From positions 78,188 to 100,687 of the forward strand of contig NMRA01000909.1 of NCBI GenBank assembly GCA_002633005.1: a stretch of DNA of 22,500 nt, given 5' to 3'. Both the position numbers and the translations under genes were made by a program. Positions within the stretch are counted from its first letter, which is position 1; every line of letters begins with the position of its first letter. The notes beneath the pieces were generated by a model. The model made no database searches. It saw nothing but the letters and a program-made list of their open reading frames with translations, and was not told the DNA's origin. This document shows, in pieces, positions 1-8,545 of the stretch. This stretch comes from Phoronis australis. Taxonomy: Eukaryota > Phoronida > Phoronidae.

Positions 1-518
1 AACTGCTGGTTTTTCACAAGAAGGAAAGGTACCTCCACGGAATCAGTTCCAGTGTTACCATGGTAACAGATATTGCAGTGTCGGTGCCGTTTTTACTGAC
101 ATTGGTCATGAACCTATCGTGTGATATCAAAATTGTTCAGAAACGATTCTGTTTGAAGCAGAAACTGGAGTAGAAAATTTGGTCAAAAATGACTCATTCC
201 ACAACAAGAAATTGCCTCATTTTGCCCCTCAAGAACACTTCCTTTGTATCTCCTAAACCACCAAACTTTGTGGGGTCATACTTCACCCAATTTCTCTCAT
301 CCCTAATGTGATTTATCAGACTAAACATGATCTGAATGGCTGACCCCCCACCTTGCCGCTTGTTGGCTGTACAGTGGTCGGTGGATCCGTGAACTGATAC
401 TTAAACATTAAAAACCAATAAGGATTTTTGTCAGATTATATTGGATTTCGAAAGGATCCGACCCATTCGGAATATGCAGGTACGAAATATACTTGAGTGG
501 AATTCCTATCAAAAATAA
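1..518. other. Spacer, no gene seen
   Basis: No reading frame here looks coding and no repeat is obvious. The last hundred bases may include a scrambled piece of the reverse transcriptase of the Penelope-like element that follows, because a short stretch near 500-520 sits where the RT-endonuclease linker would be, but the frame is broken and I cannot support it. One palindromic X-box is listed separately. Confidence 0.4.
54..67. promoter_or_regulatory. Palindromic X-box (RFX-type) motif
   Basis: GTTACCATGGTAAC is a perfect 14-bp palindrome and fits the X-box pattern RYYNCCATRGYAAC bound by RFX transcription factors, which drive ciliary genes in animals. Only the match is seen. No promoter or adjacent gene is visible, so function is inference and a chance palindrome is quite possible. 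Confidence 0.25.
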
Positions 519-1139
519 AGAAGCTTGAGCGATGACAATCCTATTGGCAGCACACGATGTAACAAATCTAGATGCAAAATATGCAACTTTATCAACGACA
601 GTACTTTCTTCCAGTCTTCCCGAACCAATGAAAACGTCGAAATAAAACATTGTTTTGACTGCACCACAAACAATATTATTAACCTAATAACATGTAGAAA
701 ATGTTCTATACAATACGTAGGACAAACTCAGGATAATCTACAAACTCGGTTTCGCAATCATAAATTTAACATAATACATAAAAACATTTCTGATATTATA
801 GGTAATCATTTCAATTCCAAAAAACATAATCTTCAAGATCTTTCGAGTGTACAAAAAATTGAAAAACTCCAATTCCCCAGTGCCCCTCACAGACTCAAAA
901 GAGAACAATTTTGGATAGATAAACTCAATACACTTGAAACTAATGGATTGAACATAAAAACTTCTTTAATTATATCCTTGAAGTTTTTCCGCTACAATGT
1001 ACCACATTCGTTACGCCACATATTAAATTGTCATATAGTGTTTGATTTTACTTTATTTCTGTTTCTGTTGACGAAGGTTGTTTTTACATCCGAAAATTTC
1101 AGTTGGTCCACAACGTTCAATTATTTCTTCAATTATTGA
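519..1139 (+). pseudogene. Penelope-like element, C-terminal GIY-YIG endonuclease fragment
   Basis: This is the 3' end of a Penelope-like retroelement (PLE) ORF: the linker zinc motif and the GIY-YIG endonuclease that nicks target DNA for insertion. The frame opens after a TAA at 516-518 and has no upstream RT, so it is 5'-truncated. Near residues 10-22 lies the PLE-typical Cys-rich linker (RCNKSRCKIC). The GIY-YIG core follows: a degenerate first motif (NIINLIT), then CRKC, YVG in QYVGQT, the catalytic Arg in TRFRNHK, His residues in a GNHFNSKKH block, and the Glu in REQFWIDKLNTL. After about residue 150 the frame runs into non-family sequence and stops. The endonuclease residues look intact, so this may be a fairly young but truncated copy. 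The family is clear; the exact PLE clade is not. No terminal repeats were found. Confidence 0.8.
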
Positions 1140-1189
1140 AAACTGTAAAAGTCCAGTCTCCAATCTCCGCACTCTGACACGAATCATGC

Positions 1190-1440
1190 TCAAACTCAAG
1201 CTTCATACTCAACTCGAGTACAGACTGAGCTTTGGTGTATTCAATGTCATAATCGAAAAATCTGTTCTCGAAATTTCGGGCACGTACTCAATTTTCGAGT
1301 ATACTCAAAATAAAGTGCATCTCCACATCTATATTTCGAGTACGATTTTGAGTAAAAAATCCTAGTATATGCTCCAGATTTCAAGTTTGGTCTGGCAGTG
1401 TGCTTGAAATCGTACTCGAATACGAGTGAGAGAACAAAAT
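1190..1440. repeat. TCGAGTA-rich segment
   Basis: Variants of ACTCGAGTAC / TTCGAGTA / TACTCGAA recur about every 30-60 bases in both orientations, for example near 1213, 1290, 1335 and 1410, and one more lies near 2670. This looks like a degenerate short-motif repeat or the decayed tail of the preceding element. No ORF in this stretch resembles a protein. Confidence 0.3.
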
Positions 1441-1673
1441 AGTGAAAGGCCACCGAGAGACACAGCCAATCTAAAAAAATTGAGTCCTCTTACCACATTT
1501 CAGCGCTTCAATTTCAGTTCTGAGATAATAGTTTTCATTTTAAATCTTCTTATTTTTCACCTTATTAACCCCCGCATCACTGCATGTCATCGCCGCCAAT
1601 TTATAAACTCCGTCTTACTCTACGATTCCTGGCAACAGCCGCATTCTAATCCCTTGTCAGCGAGTCATTACAA

Positions 1674-1826
1674 ATGTCGAAACAGTTGTGGGAAAAGTCG
1701 TATAAGAATTTTGAGCTGCCCTTATTTCAGTAAGTGTGCCTGCAGTTTGTAGGGTTTCCAAAAGACGAGGAGGCGAGGAAAGTTAAAAACAGTTTGCTTC
1801 TCTGTCAGGTACATTTCACATCATAG
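1674..1826 (+). pseudogene. Possible THAP-like zinc-finger remnant
   Basis: A frame starting at ATG 1674 (context acaaATGt) reads 19 codons to a TAA at 1731, then stays open in the same frame to TAG 1824. The second half contains FPKDEEARK followed by C-x2-H-F. In THAP domains (a C2CH DNA-binding zinc finger found in P-element-type transposases and host regulators) an FPKDEE-like block precedes the final C-x2-H-F. The spacing here, about ten residues between the block and the Cys, is much shorter than the usual 20-30, and the N-terminal Cys pair is not seen. A donor-like GTAAGTG lies at 1730, but splicing there does not keep the frame. So this is either a broken THAP-type domain or a coincidence. 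Confidence 0.3.
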
Positions 1827-1906
1827 TTTAGTCATCTACATGTATTTTTCCTCAATCCCCGAATGGTATTCCTGATTTTATTTGTCGATTTCTAAGTAGA
1901 CGTCTC

Positions 1907-2194
1907 CAGTGACGGATTTAGGGGGGCAAGGGGGTCATGCCCCCCTAAAATTCTACCAGATACCATTTAGGAGATCGGGTGCGAATTGCTGACTAGCACG
2001 CACGCGCAACAAGGGGGTGAATAAACAATGCATAGGCCCTGAACAAACCCCGTTTACCGTTTTTTGTCAAAAGGTCCGCGAACAGAAATTCGAGACCCTG
2101 CATCCCACAATTAAGACAGGGGGCTCGCACCTGGCGAAAATCTGGTTATTCCTGTGCCCTGGCCAAAAACTCAAAAATCCTGTATCCGCCCCTG
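1907..2194 (-). mobile_element. 288-bp non-autonomous TIR element, copy 1
   Basis: The plus-strand left end reads CAGTGACGGATTTAGG and the right end ATCCGCCCCTG, so the termini are inverted copies of CAGNGGCGGAT. Flanks show a direct GTCTC repeat at 1902-1906 and 2195-2199, a 5-bp target duplication. The interior is collinear with the reverse complement of the element at 19065-19356, so the window has two copies in opposite orientation. It has no coding capacity. The superfamily is unresolved; terminal CAG and a 5-bp duplication are compatible with some hAT-type elements. Confidence 0.8.
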
Positions 2195-2199
2195 GTCTC

Positions 2200-2755
2200 G
2201 TCCCGTTCACTGGTGAACTCTGAATGCCTGCACATAAATTGTTTTTTAACTCACGCACCAAATGTCAACTAACTTGATACATCCCGGTAAAATACAAAGA
2301 TACAGTATCAATTTTTGACATCAGCGCAGGCCTACACAGCAGTGGGTTTTACATGTACATGTATGTCAAGACTAAATTAGCAAGAGAGAACAGGGGTTCT
2401 TTGATGTGATAAGCTGTTGCAAATTTCTTAAGACATTTTCGGGAGATGAGGAACTCAAGAAGTAATAATTGTCAAATGAATAAAAGAAATGGTATAAGAA
2501 TATTGTATTGAAACTGAAAAAATGAATAACAGTTACAGAACACTCTTGTAGTTGTAGCGACAGCAGACGATAATGTAGGTGCTGGGGTGGTCTATGCCAA
2601 TAGGGAGCGATGAATCAGCGCGACTTTGCGTGGTTTTGCATTTCACATCATGAACAGTTCCATAGCAACTCGAGTATGAGTGTCAGATTTGTAGAATATA
2701 TATAGGTAAATAAAACATGAAGGTTTAAGTATAATAAAATTCCCTCAAAGTAAGT
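2200..2755. other. Spacer, no gene seen
   Basis: AT-rich DNA with no convincing reading frame, no tandem repeat longer than a few bases and no recognisable element. It separates the TIR element from the SINE-like sequence. Confidence 0.4.
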
Positions 2756-2990
2756 GGATGACTCCGTGGTGTAGTGGTTATGGTGTTAGACACGAATTAT
2801 CTGTACTTTCAGAAGTCGTGGGTGGCGTACAAAAAATCACACATATCCGTGCTCGTTCTTCTAAGGGAACACCTGACGATGGCCGGAGAATAAACCGACC
2901 GAAACGTCGTGACAGTGTAAATAGACAAGAGGTAAGTGTAAATAGACCAAGAGATTATAGTAATGGCAATAATTAATAAACAAAACAGAG
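2756..2990 (+). mobile_element. tRNA-related SINE-like element
   Basis: The head resembles a tRNA 5' half: TGGTGTAGTGG at 2767-2777 is a good RNA polymerase III A box, followed by GTTA and, about 40 bases on, a degenerate B box in the GTCGTGGGT segment (2817-2825). The body (2865-2920) holds a CTGACGA...GAAAC hairpin described separately. The 3' part repeats a GTGTAAATAGAC unit (near 2914 and 2936) and ends in an A/T-rich stretch with AATAAA. Acceptor-stem pairing is poor, so this is not a functional tRNA gene. The end is approximate, and no target duplication was identified. Confidence 0.55.
2865..2920 (+). ncRNA. Hammerhead-ribozyme-like hairpin (degenerate)
   Basis: CTGACGA (2873-2879) fits the hammerhead core CUGANGA. 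It is followed by GGCCGG ... CCGACC, which can form stem II with one mismatch, then GAAAC (2901-2905). ACAC just upstream (2869-2872) could pair with GTGT (2914-2917) as stem I. Where the cleavage triplet GUC is expected the sequence reads GAC, so self-cleavage is doubtful. The order stem I, CUGANGA, stem II, GAAAC, short loop matches minimal type I ribozymes known from Penelope-like and other retroelements. An alternative is a plain imperfect hairpin joined by GACG/CGTC. Confidence 0.3.
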
Positions 2991-3140
2991 GACACAATAT
3001 GGACAAATAATATGAATTAAATGAACTGTGCCCTCCTTCCAGTTCATAATGGCACACGGGTATTTCCAACTAGCTCAAATAAATCACAAAAAGTTCCATT
3101 GTGCGACACAGAGATCTGAACCCCACCTTGTTAGAAATAT

Positions 3141-4193
3141 TCAAAATCTGATCATGGCGGTGAAGATCAGAATAACCATAACGACAAACACTAACAGAAC
3201 TAGCGTCGTCTCTTGCAGATACAACTCCGACTCTTTGTATGTCAGTGGAACCCAGTGGTGAATGGTAAGGGACTGGTTGTTTGACGCATTGTCCACAGTT
3301 GAGGTCAGTCGTTTGTATGTTTTGTTCAAGAATTTTGGCTCGATTGTTTGACATGAAGCTCCAATGCTGTCTAACCGCGATAAGTCAATTGCAGGTTGAA
3401 ACATTTCCGGTGTCGCCATCCTGATGTTCAAGAATGATGTGTTCGCGTATATCTCAGACAAATACGGCGTGAACATCTTTTGGTATTCGGAGAAAGTCGA
3501 CGTTAACATGATATTTCCTGCTTTATCGATAAACTGTTTTAAATTTGCTAGACTTATCATTTTTTTAATTAACCTGCGAAAGAACTGGTGCCCTGAGATG
3601 CAAGCCATCACGGCATTACTAGCCACGAAATCTCGACAGTAGAGCAGGCGTGCGTATTCAACTGGCTCTTGACTGATGATACACGGGGTGTGAGTGAGAA
3701 ATTCGTCAAATGGACGGAGACTTTCAACATCCAACTCCGCAAAAACTCCACAATAATAATACAGGATGAAATATCTTGAAACAAATTCGCACTCTGTTTC
3801 TGTTGTACACCGGTCGTAAATTGGAAGAAATTCTGGAAACTTACTCGCAATCAACCCTCTAGCGTCTTCTTTAGACCACATCCAATGATTCCAAGATTGG
3901 TGCGTTTTGCACCACGAGTTAATCCACGGGCGGTACAGCTTTGGAATGTGATGGTCCTTCCAAATTTGATGAATTATTTGGGGTATTCCTGACTCCATCT
4001 TTACTGCTATAGGCCTATCACTATTGGGCCCCGTGTGCTTCGGAGGCCTCTTCATGAAACAGTTATTACTAACATGTCCATGCGGTAATATGAAATCATC
4101 CAGCAAAGCGCGCGAAAAATACACGCTGGATGTAATTAACACGCATGACACTATGACGGCTACAAGATACTTGTTCCAATTTGCAACGTAATT
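3141..4193 (-). CDS. GT32-like glycosyltransferase (Gly_transf_sug domain), N-terminus unresolved
   Basis: The frame reads without a stop from 4193 to 3141, about 350 codons. Motif order matches the DXD-containing sugar-binding family (Gly_transf_sug, relatives of Och1 and the mannosylinositol-phosphorylceramide synthases), Golgi enzymes that move a sugar from a nucleotide-sugar. Seen in order from the GTG at 4151: a hydrophobic segment ending near residue 15 that begins upstream (VAVIVSCVLITSS), IPQIIHQIWKD (about 55-65), a WSKEDAR block, FVSRYFILYYYCGVFAELDVES with the metal site, SNAVMACISGHQFF, and a C-terminal hydrophobic segment of about 20 residues near the end. The usual DxD reads E-L-D. 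No in-frame ATG precedes the first membrane segment: the frame opens at a TAA (4194-4196), and the first in-frame Met is about residue 32. An ATG at 4205-4207 lies one frame off, so a 1-base lesion, an assembly error or an upstream exon is implied. The Helitron-like array begins only about 180 bases upstream. Confidence 0.75.
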   Translation of the reverse strand, partial: NYVANWNKYLVAVIVSCVLITSSVYFSRALLDDFILPHGHVSNNCFMKRPPKHTGPNSDRPIAVKMESGIPQIIHQIWKDHHIPKLYRPWINSWCKTHQSWNHWMWSKEDARGLIASKFPEFLPIYDRCTTETECEFVSRYFILYYYCGVFAELDVESLRPFDEFLTHTPCIISQEPVEYARLLYCRDFVASNAVMACISGHQFFRRLIKKMISLANLKQFIDKAGNIMLTSTFSEYQKMFTPYLSEIYANTSFLNIRMATPEMFQPAIDLSRLDSIGASCQTIEPKFLNKTYKRLTSTVDNASNNQSLTIHHWVPLTYKESELYLQETTLVLLVFVVMVILIFTAMIRF

Positions 4194-4204
4194 TTATGCA
4201 ATAC

Positions 4205-4376
4205 CATCGTCAAGAAGCAGTTCTTCACAACAAATACGACTGATTTAATACTTTGCCGTTCCTCACTTGGTCGTAAATTATTGTATGCACAACAAGAAAC
4301 TTAAAACGCGTAAGACAAATGCACGTTGCACGTCCGACGTTTTTCATATCTCAAATAAATACGCGACGCCATTATT
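4205..4376. other. Short spacer between glycosyltransferase and repeat array
   Basis: Contains the out-of-frame ATG at 4205-4207 (minus strand), which would start a short hydrophobic peptide running into the glycosyltransferase 5' end. Otherwise AT-rich with no clear promoter elements. This is where a minus-strand promoter or acceptor site would be expected; no pyrimidine-rich acceptor is visible. Confidence 0.35.
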
Positions 4377-4860
4377 ACACTGCGCGTGCAAGCGCAGAGT
4401 TCCTGGGTTTTCTTCAATTTTATTCTTATTACTCTGCGCGTGCAAGCGCAGAGTTCTGTTGTTTCTGGGTTTTCTTCAATTTTATTCTTATTCATATTAC
4501 TCTGCGCGTGTAAGCGCAGAGTACTGTTGTTCCTGGGTTTTCTTCAATTTTATTCTTAATATTCTTATTCTTATTACTCTGCGCGTGTAAGCGCAGAGTA
4601 CTGTTGTTCCTGGGTTTTCTTCAGTTTTATTCTTATTCTTATTCTTATTCTTATTCTTATTCTTATTCTTATTCTTATTCTTATTAATCTGCGCGAGTAA
4701 GCGCAGAGTACTGTTGTTCCTGGGTTTTCTTCAATTTTATTCTTCTTATTCTTATTCTTATTCTTATTACTCTGCGCGAGTAAGCGCAGAGTACTGTTGT
4801 TCCTGGGTTTTCTTCAATTTTATTCTTCTTATTCTTATTCTTATTCTTATTCTTATTCTT
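4377..4860 (+). repeat. Palindrome-bearing minisatellite with TTATTC microsatellite (six units)
   Basis: Six units of about 55-110 bp. Each starts with a 24-bp inverted repeat made of ACTCTGCGC, a 6-base loop (GTGCAA, GTGTAA or GAGTAA) and GCGCAGAGT, followed by TGTTGTTCCTGGGTTTTC, CAATTTTA and a variable run of TTATTC. Palindromes lie at 4377-4400 (one arm mutated), 4431-4454, 4499-4522, 4576-4599, 4686-4709 and 4769-4792. The array forms the 5' side of the first Helitron-like unit. The same unit reappears at 7400-7570 directly after the CTAG end of another unit. Unit length varies mainly by slippage in TTATTC. Confidence 0.9.
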
Positions 4861-6020
4861 CCACCGACCAACTTTGACAATTAGTAACTCCAAAATGGTT
4901 GCAGGTATGTTCTTCAAATTTAACATTTGATATTAGGCAGTATATAAATTTCATTCGATATAAATTCATATTCAATAATGCACCGGAAGAGGTCATTTGG
5001 TGCAAAGGTCATGTAATTTTCAAAATGCTACTCTTTCTTTATTTCAAAAGCTATTCTTTTCAAATTCGGTAAACAGGTATAAGTCAAGAAGGCAATTTAA
5101 AAAAATAACTTTTCTAAGTAATCGGGTCATCCAATCAGGTGAAATAGGTCAAAGATCATTAGGTGCAAACTAAAATCTTCAGGTTGACACTTCAAATTCA
5201 CAGGTCTGATTGGCACAGGAAATTCAATTCGGAATCCAAAGTGTCAGGTCATTTAGTGCAAACATGGGGTCACTGGGTGCATTTTTCTTCTGAAAATTTT
5301 ACCTTTTCAACCAGCAAGTATTCTGATGTGTCACCCGTTAGATTCTCAGCATTAAACACATTTTTCATGGGCTTTGCATTAATTCTCCTAAAGATGCTTA
5401 TAATGAACCGGATAGGGTCAACTAGTGCAAAGGTCATGTAACATTCAAAATCTTACATCTCTTACGTTTTTCAAGGAATTCTTTTCAATTTCAGCACACT
5501 TGGGTAAGTCAATATGCCAATTGAATACCCTACTTTACTTCGCAATAGGCCTAACCAATCAGAAAAAAGTAGGTCAAAGGTCATTGAGTGTAAACTAAAA
5601 TTGTGAGATAGCAACTTCAAAATTACATATCTGTTTACTAAGTGTGATTGAGTTTGAATTCTAAATTTTCAGGTCATTTGGTGCACCCATGGGGTCATTA
5701 GGTGCATTTTTCTCCTGAAGGTTAGACCAATTCATTCATCTTGTATTCTGAATTGCTTAAAGTACAACATCTGTGATTTTTAGCATTAACCACACTTTTA
5801 ATCGAGTTAAAATTACCCCCTCATCGGGGCTCATAATGCACGGGAAGAGATCAATGAGTGGAAAGGTCATCAAAAAATTAATGTGTAATTTCTCCTACAA
5901 TTTTAAAGAATTACTTTTCATATTGGTAAATGGGTTGCTGTCAGTAACTTTCCATAATAATTCTAGTAATACGCACGCGCAGAGTCCGTTATTGTCACGC
6001 CGTGACAATAATCTTTTTAG
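4377..6020 (+). mobile_element. Helitron-like non-autonomous element, unit 1
   Basis: The 5' side is the palindromic minisatellite, followed by CGACCAACTTTGA at 4865. The body has three diverged sub-repeats starting near 4976, 5398 and 5831, each opening with an ATAATGCACCGG-like block and holding GGTCAt..GTGCAaaGGTCA. The 3' end has CACGCGCAGAGT (5974-5985), the exact reverse complement of ACTCTGCGCGTG in the 5' minisatellite. A hairpin with 11-bp arms TTATTGTCACG (5989-5999) and CGTGACAATAA (6001-6011) follows, then CTTTTTAG (6013-6020). Subterminal inverted repeats, a 3' hairpin and a CTAG-type end about 10 bases later are hallmarks of Helitron/Helentron-type rolling-circle elements. No Rep or helicase ORF is present. 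Subclass is inference. Confidence 0.7.
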
Positions 6021-7397
6021 TTCTTCTTATTCTTCTTCCGACCAACTTCGAGGCTTAATAACTCCAAATTGTGTGCAGGTACGGTCTTTAAATTCATCAT
6101 ATGACTTTTGACAGTATGTAAATTTTGATTGGTTATATAATCATATTCCATATTGCACCGGAAGAGGTCGTTTGGTCTAAAGGTCATATAATTTTCAAAA
6201 TGCTACTCCTCCTTCAGTTTTAAAGCTATCTTTTTCAAATTCGGTGAACAGGTATACACGTAAGTCTACATGACAATTTAAAAATTAACTTTTCTAAGTA
6301 ATCGGGTTAACCAATCAGGGGACATAGGTCAAAGGTCATTAGGTGCAAACTAAAATTTTGAGGTAGACACTTCAAATTGACAGGTCTGATTGCCACAGGT
6401 AAATCAAATCGGAATCTAAAGTTTCAGGTCATTTAGTGCAAACATGGGGTCATTAGGCGCATTTTTCTTTTGAAAATTTCGACCTTTTCAATTATCAAGT
6501 ATTCTGATGGGTCAACTGTTAGACAGCTGTGATTCTCAGCGTTAAACACATTTTCCATGGGCTTTGCAATACTTTTCCTAAAGACGCCTATAACGCACCG
6601 GATAGGGACAATTAGTGCAAAGGTCATGTAACGTTCAAATGGGGTCATTAGGTTCATTTTTTCTAAAGATTAGTCCTTTCCATTCACCAAGTATAATGAT
6701 GTGTCAACTGTTAGACAACTGTGGTTCTCAGCATTTAAAACACTTTTCATGGGCTTTGCAATAATTCTCCTAAAGACGCTTATATTGCACCGGGTAGGGT
6801 CAATTAGTGAAAAGGTCATCTAACGTTAAAAATGTTATATCTTCTATATTTTTGAAGGAATTGTTTTCAATTTCAACACACTGGTGTAGGTCAACACACC
6901 CATAGAACACCCTACTACGCATTAGACGAAACCAATCAGAAAAAATAGGTCGAAGGTCATTGAGTGCAAACTAAAATTTTGAGCAAGAGACTTCAAAATT
7001 ACATGTCTGTTTAGTAAATGAGATTGAGGGTGAATTCTAAATTTTCAGGTCATTTGGTGCACCCATGGCGTCATTAGGTGCATTTTTCTTCTGAAAATTT
7101 GACCAATTCACTCATCTTGTATTCTGAAGTGCTTAAAGTAAAACGTCTTCAATTCTTAGCTTTAACCACACTTTTAATCGAGTTCACAATTATTCCCTCA
7201 TAGGGGCTCATAATGCACCGGGAGAGGTCATTTAGTGGAAAGGTCATCAAAATAATAACATGTGATATCTCCAACAATTTTAAAGAATACCTTTTCATAT
7301 TGGTAAACAGGTTGCTGTCAGTAACTTCCCATTACAATTCCAGTAATGCGCACGCGCAGCGTCCATTATTGTCACGCCGTGACAATAATCTTTCTAG
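6021..7397 (+). mobile_element. Helitron-like non-autonomous element, unit 2 (partial internal duplication)
   Basis: Starts directly after the end of unit 1 with TTCTTCTTATTCTTCTTCCG and no palindromic minisatellite. Sub-repeats open near 6150, 6594, 6786 and 7213. The 6594 and 6786 copies are both of the B type, and sequence resuming at ATGGGGTCATTAGG near 6640 shows an unequal exchange that added roughly 190 bases. The 3' end has a one-mismatch subterminal repeat (7351-7362). A perfect hairpin follows, with 12-bp arms ATTATTGTCACG (7365-7376) and CGTGACAATAAT (7378-7389) around a single C, then CTTTCTAG (7390-7397). No coding capacity. Confidence 0.7.
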
Positions 7398-8545
7398 TTA
7401 CTCTGCGCCTGCAAGCGCAGAGTACTGTTGTTCCTGGGTTTTATTCAATTGTATTCTTATTATTCTGCGCGTGCAAGCGCAGAGTTTTACTGTTCTACGT
7501 ATTTATCTTCTTATTACTCTGCGCGTTCAAGCGCAGAGTTTTGTTACTGTTCTACGTATTTTATCTTATTATTATTATTAGTCTTGTTCTTCCTTCCTTT
7601 TCAGATTGTTATTACTCTTACATTGATTCAGTTACAACAATCATATTCACTATGATTGATATAATAGTTAAGGGATTTTTATTGATTATATTTTTGACCC
7701 AAAACGCACTGGAATGAACTGAAACAGGTCAAGGAGTGCATTCCGTCAAAATGCTTCTTCTTCTACAGAATTTTATGTAGACTCCTTCAACTTTGCAAAC
7801 AAGTAGGGACTAAAGAAGTGCATCAGAAATTTACACGGATTTCCAATCTCACCAAGGGAACTGAAGTATCAACCGTTAGGCAACTATGATTCTCAGCAAT
7901 AAACACACTTTTCACCGGCTTTGCAATTATTCTCCTTAATACGCTTATAATGCACCGGAGAGGGTCAATTAGTGCAAAGGTCATCTAATATTCAAAATGT
8001 TATATCTCCTACATTTTTCAAGGAATTCTTTTCAAGTTCAGCACAATGGTGTAAGTCACCATGCCAATCGAACGCTCTACTTTACTACGCAATAGGCCTA
8101 ACCAATAAGAAAAATAGGTCGAAGGTCATTGAGTGCAAACTTAAACTTTGAGGTAGATACTTCAAAATTACATATCTGATTAGTAAATGCAACTTAATTT
8201 GAAATCATTTGTTGCACCCATGGGGTCATTAGCTTCCTCTGAAAATTTGCCCAATTCAATCATCTTGTATTCTTAAGTGCTTAAAGTAAAACATTCGTGA
8301 TTCTTAGCATTAATCACACTTTTAATCGAGTTTACAATTATTCCCTCATCGGGGCTCATAATGCACCAGAGTAGGTTAATTAGTGGAAAGTTCATCAAAA
8401 TATTAACATGTAATTTCTGCTAAAATTTTAAATAAATCCTTTTCATATTGGTAAACGGGTTGCTGTCGGTAACTTCCCATAACAATTCCAATAATACGCA
8501 AGCGCAGAATCCATTATTGTCACGCCGTGACAATAATCCTTCTAG
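7398..8545 (+). mobile_element. Helitron-like non-autonomous element, unit 3
   Basis: Begins straight after CTAG (7394-7397) with TTACTCTGCGCC, so the palindromic minisatellite is part of the element's 5' end. Three palindromic units fill 7400-7570. The first sub-repeat (about 7690-7830) is strongly diverged; the next two open near 7949 and 8360. The 3' hairpin (arms 8513-8524 and 8526-8537) is perfect, with CCTTCTAG ending at 8545. The subterminal repeat at 8499-8510 is mutated at two sites. The next unit follows with no spacer. Confidence 0.7.
7400..7570 (+). repeat. Palindrome-bearing minisatellite, second site (three units)
   Basis: Palindromes at 7400-7423, 7462-7485 and 7516-7539 keep the GCGC...GCGCAGAGT arms; loops are CTGCAA, GTGCAA and GTTCAA. 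Linkers differ from the first array: units two and three carry TTCTACGTATTTATC instead of the TTCCTGGGTTTTC line, so this array has its own history of duplication. The start one base or so after CTAG defines the 5' end of unit 3. Confidence 0.85.

Noticed and set aside
2756-2830. Functional tRNA gene
   Set aside because: The A box is good but the B box is degenerate and the acceptor and anticodon stems do not close; SINE-like instead.
4377-4792. Palindromic repeats at spacings that could suggest a CRISPR array
   Set aside because: Spacers are near-identical TTATTC-rich linkers rather than unique sequences, unit lengths vary widely, and the DNA is from an animal.
4267-4926. Several overlapping frames of 64-107 codons through the minisatellite on both strands
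   Set aside because: They are translations of tandem repeats (for example recurring SAR/RVSAEYCCSWV) whose length tracks the repeat period; no domain and no codon signal.
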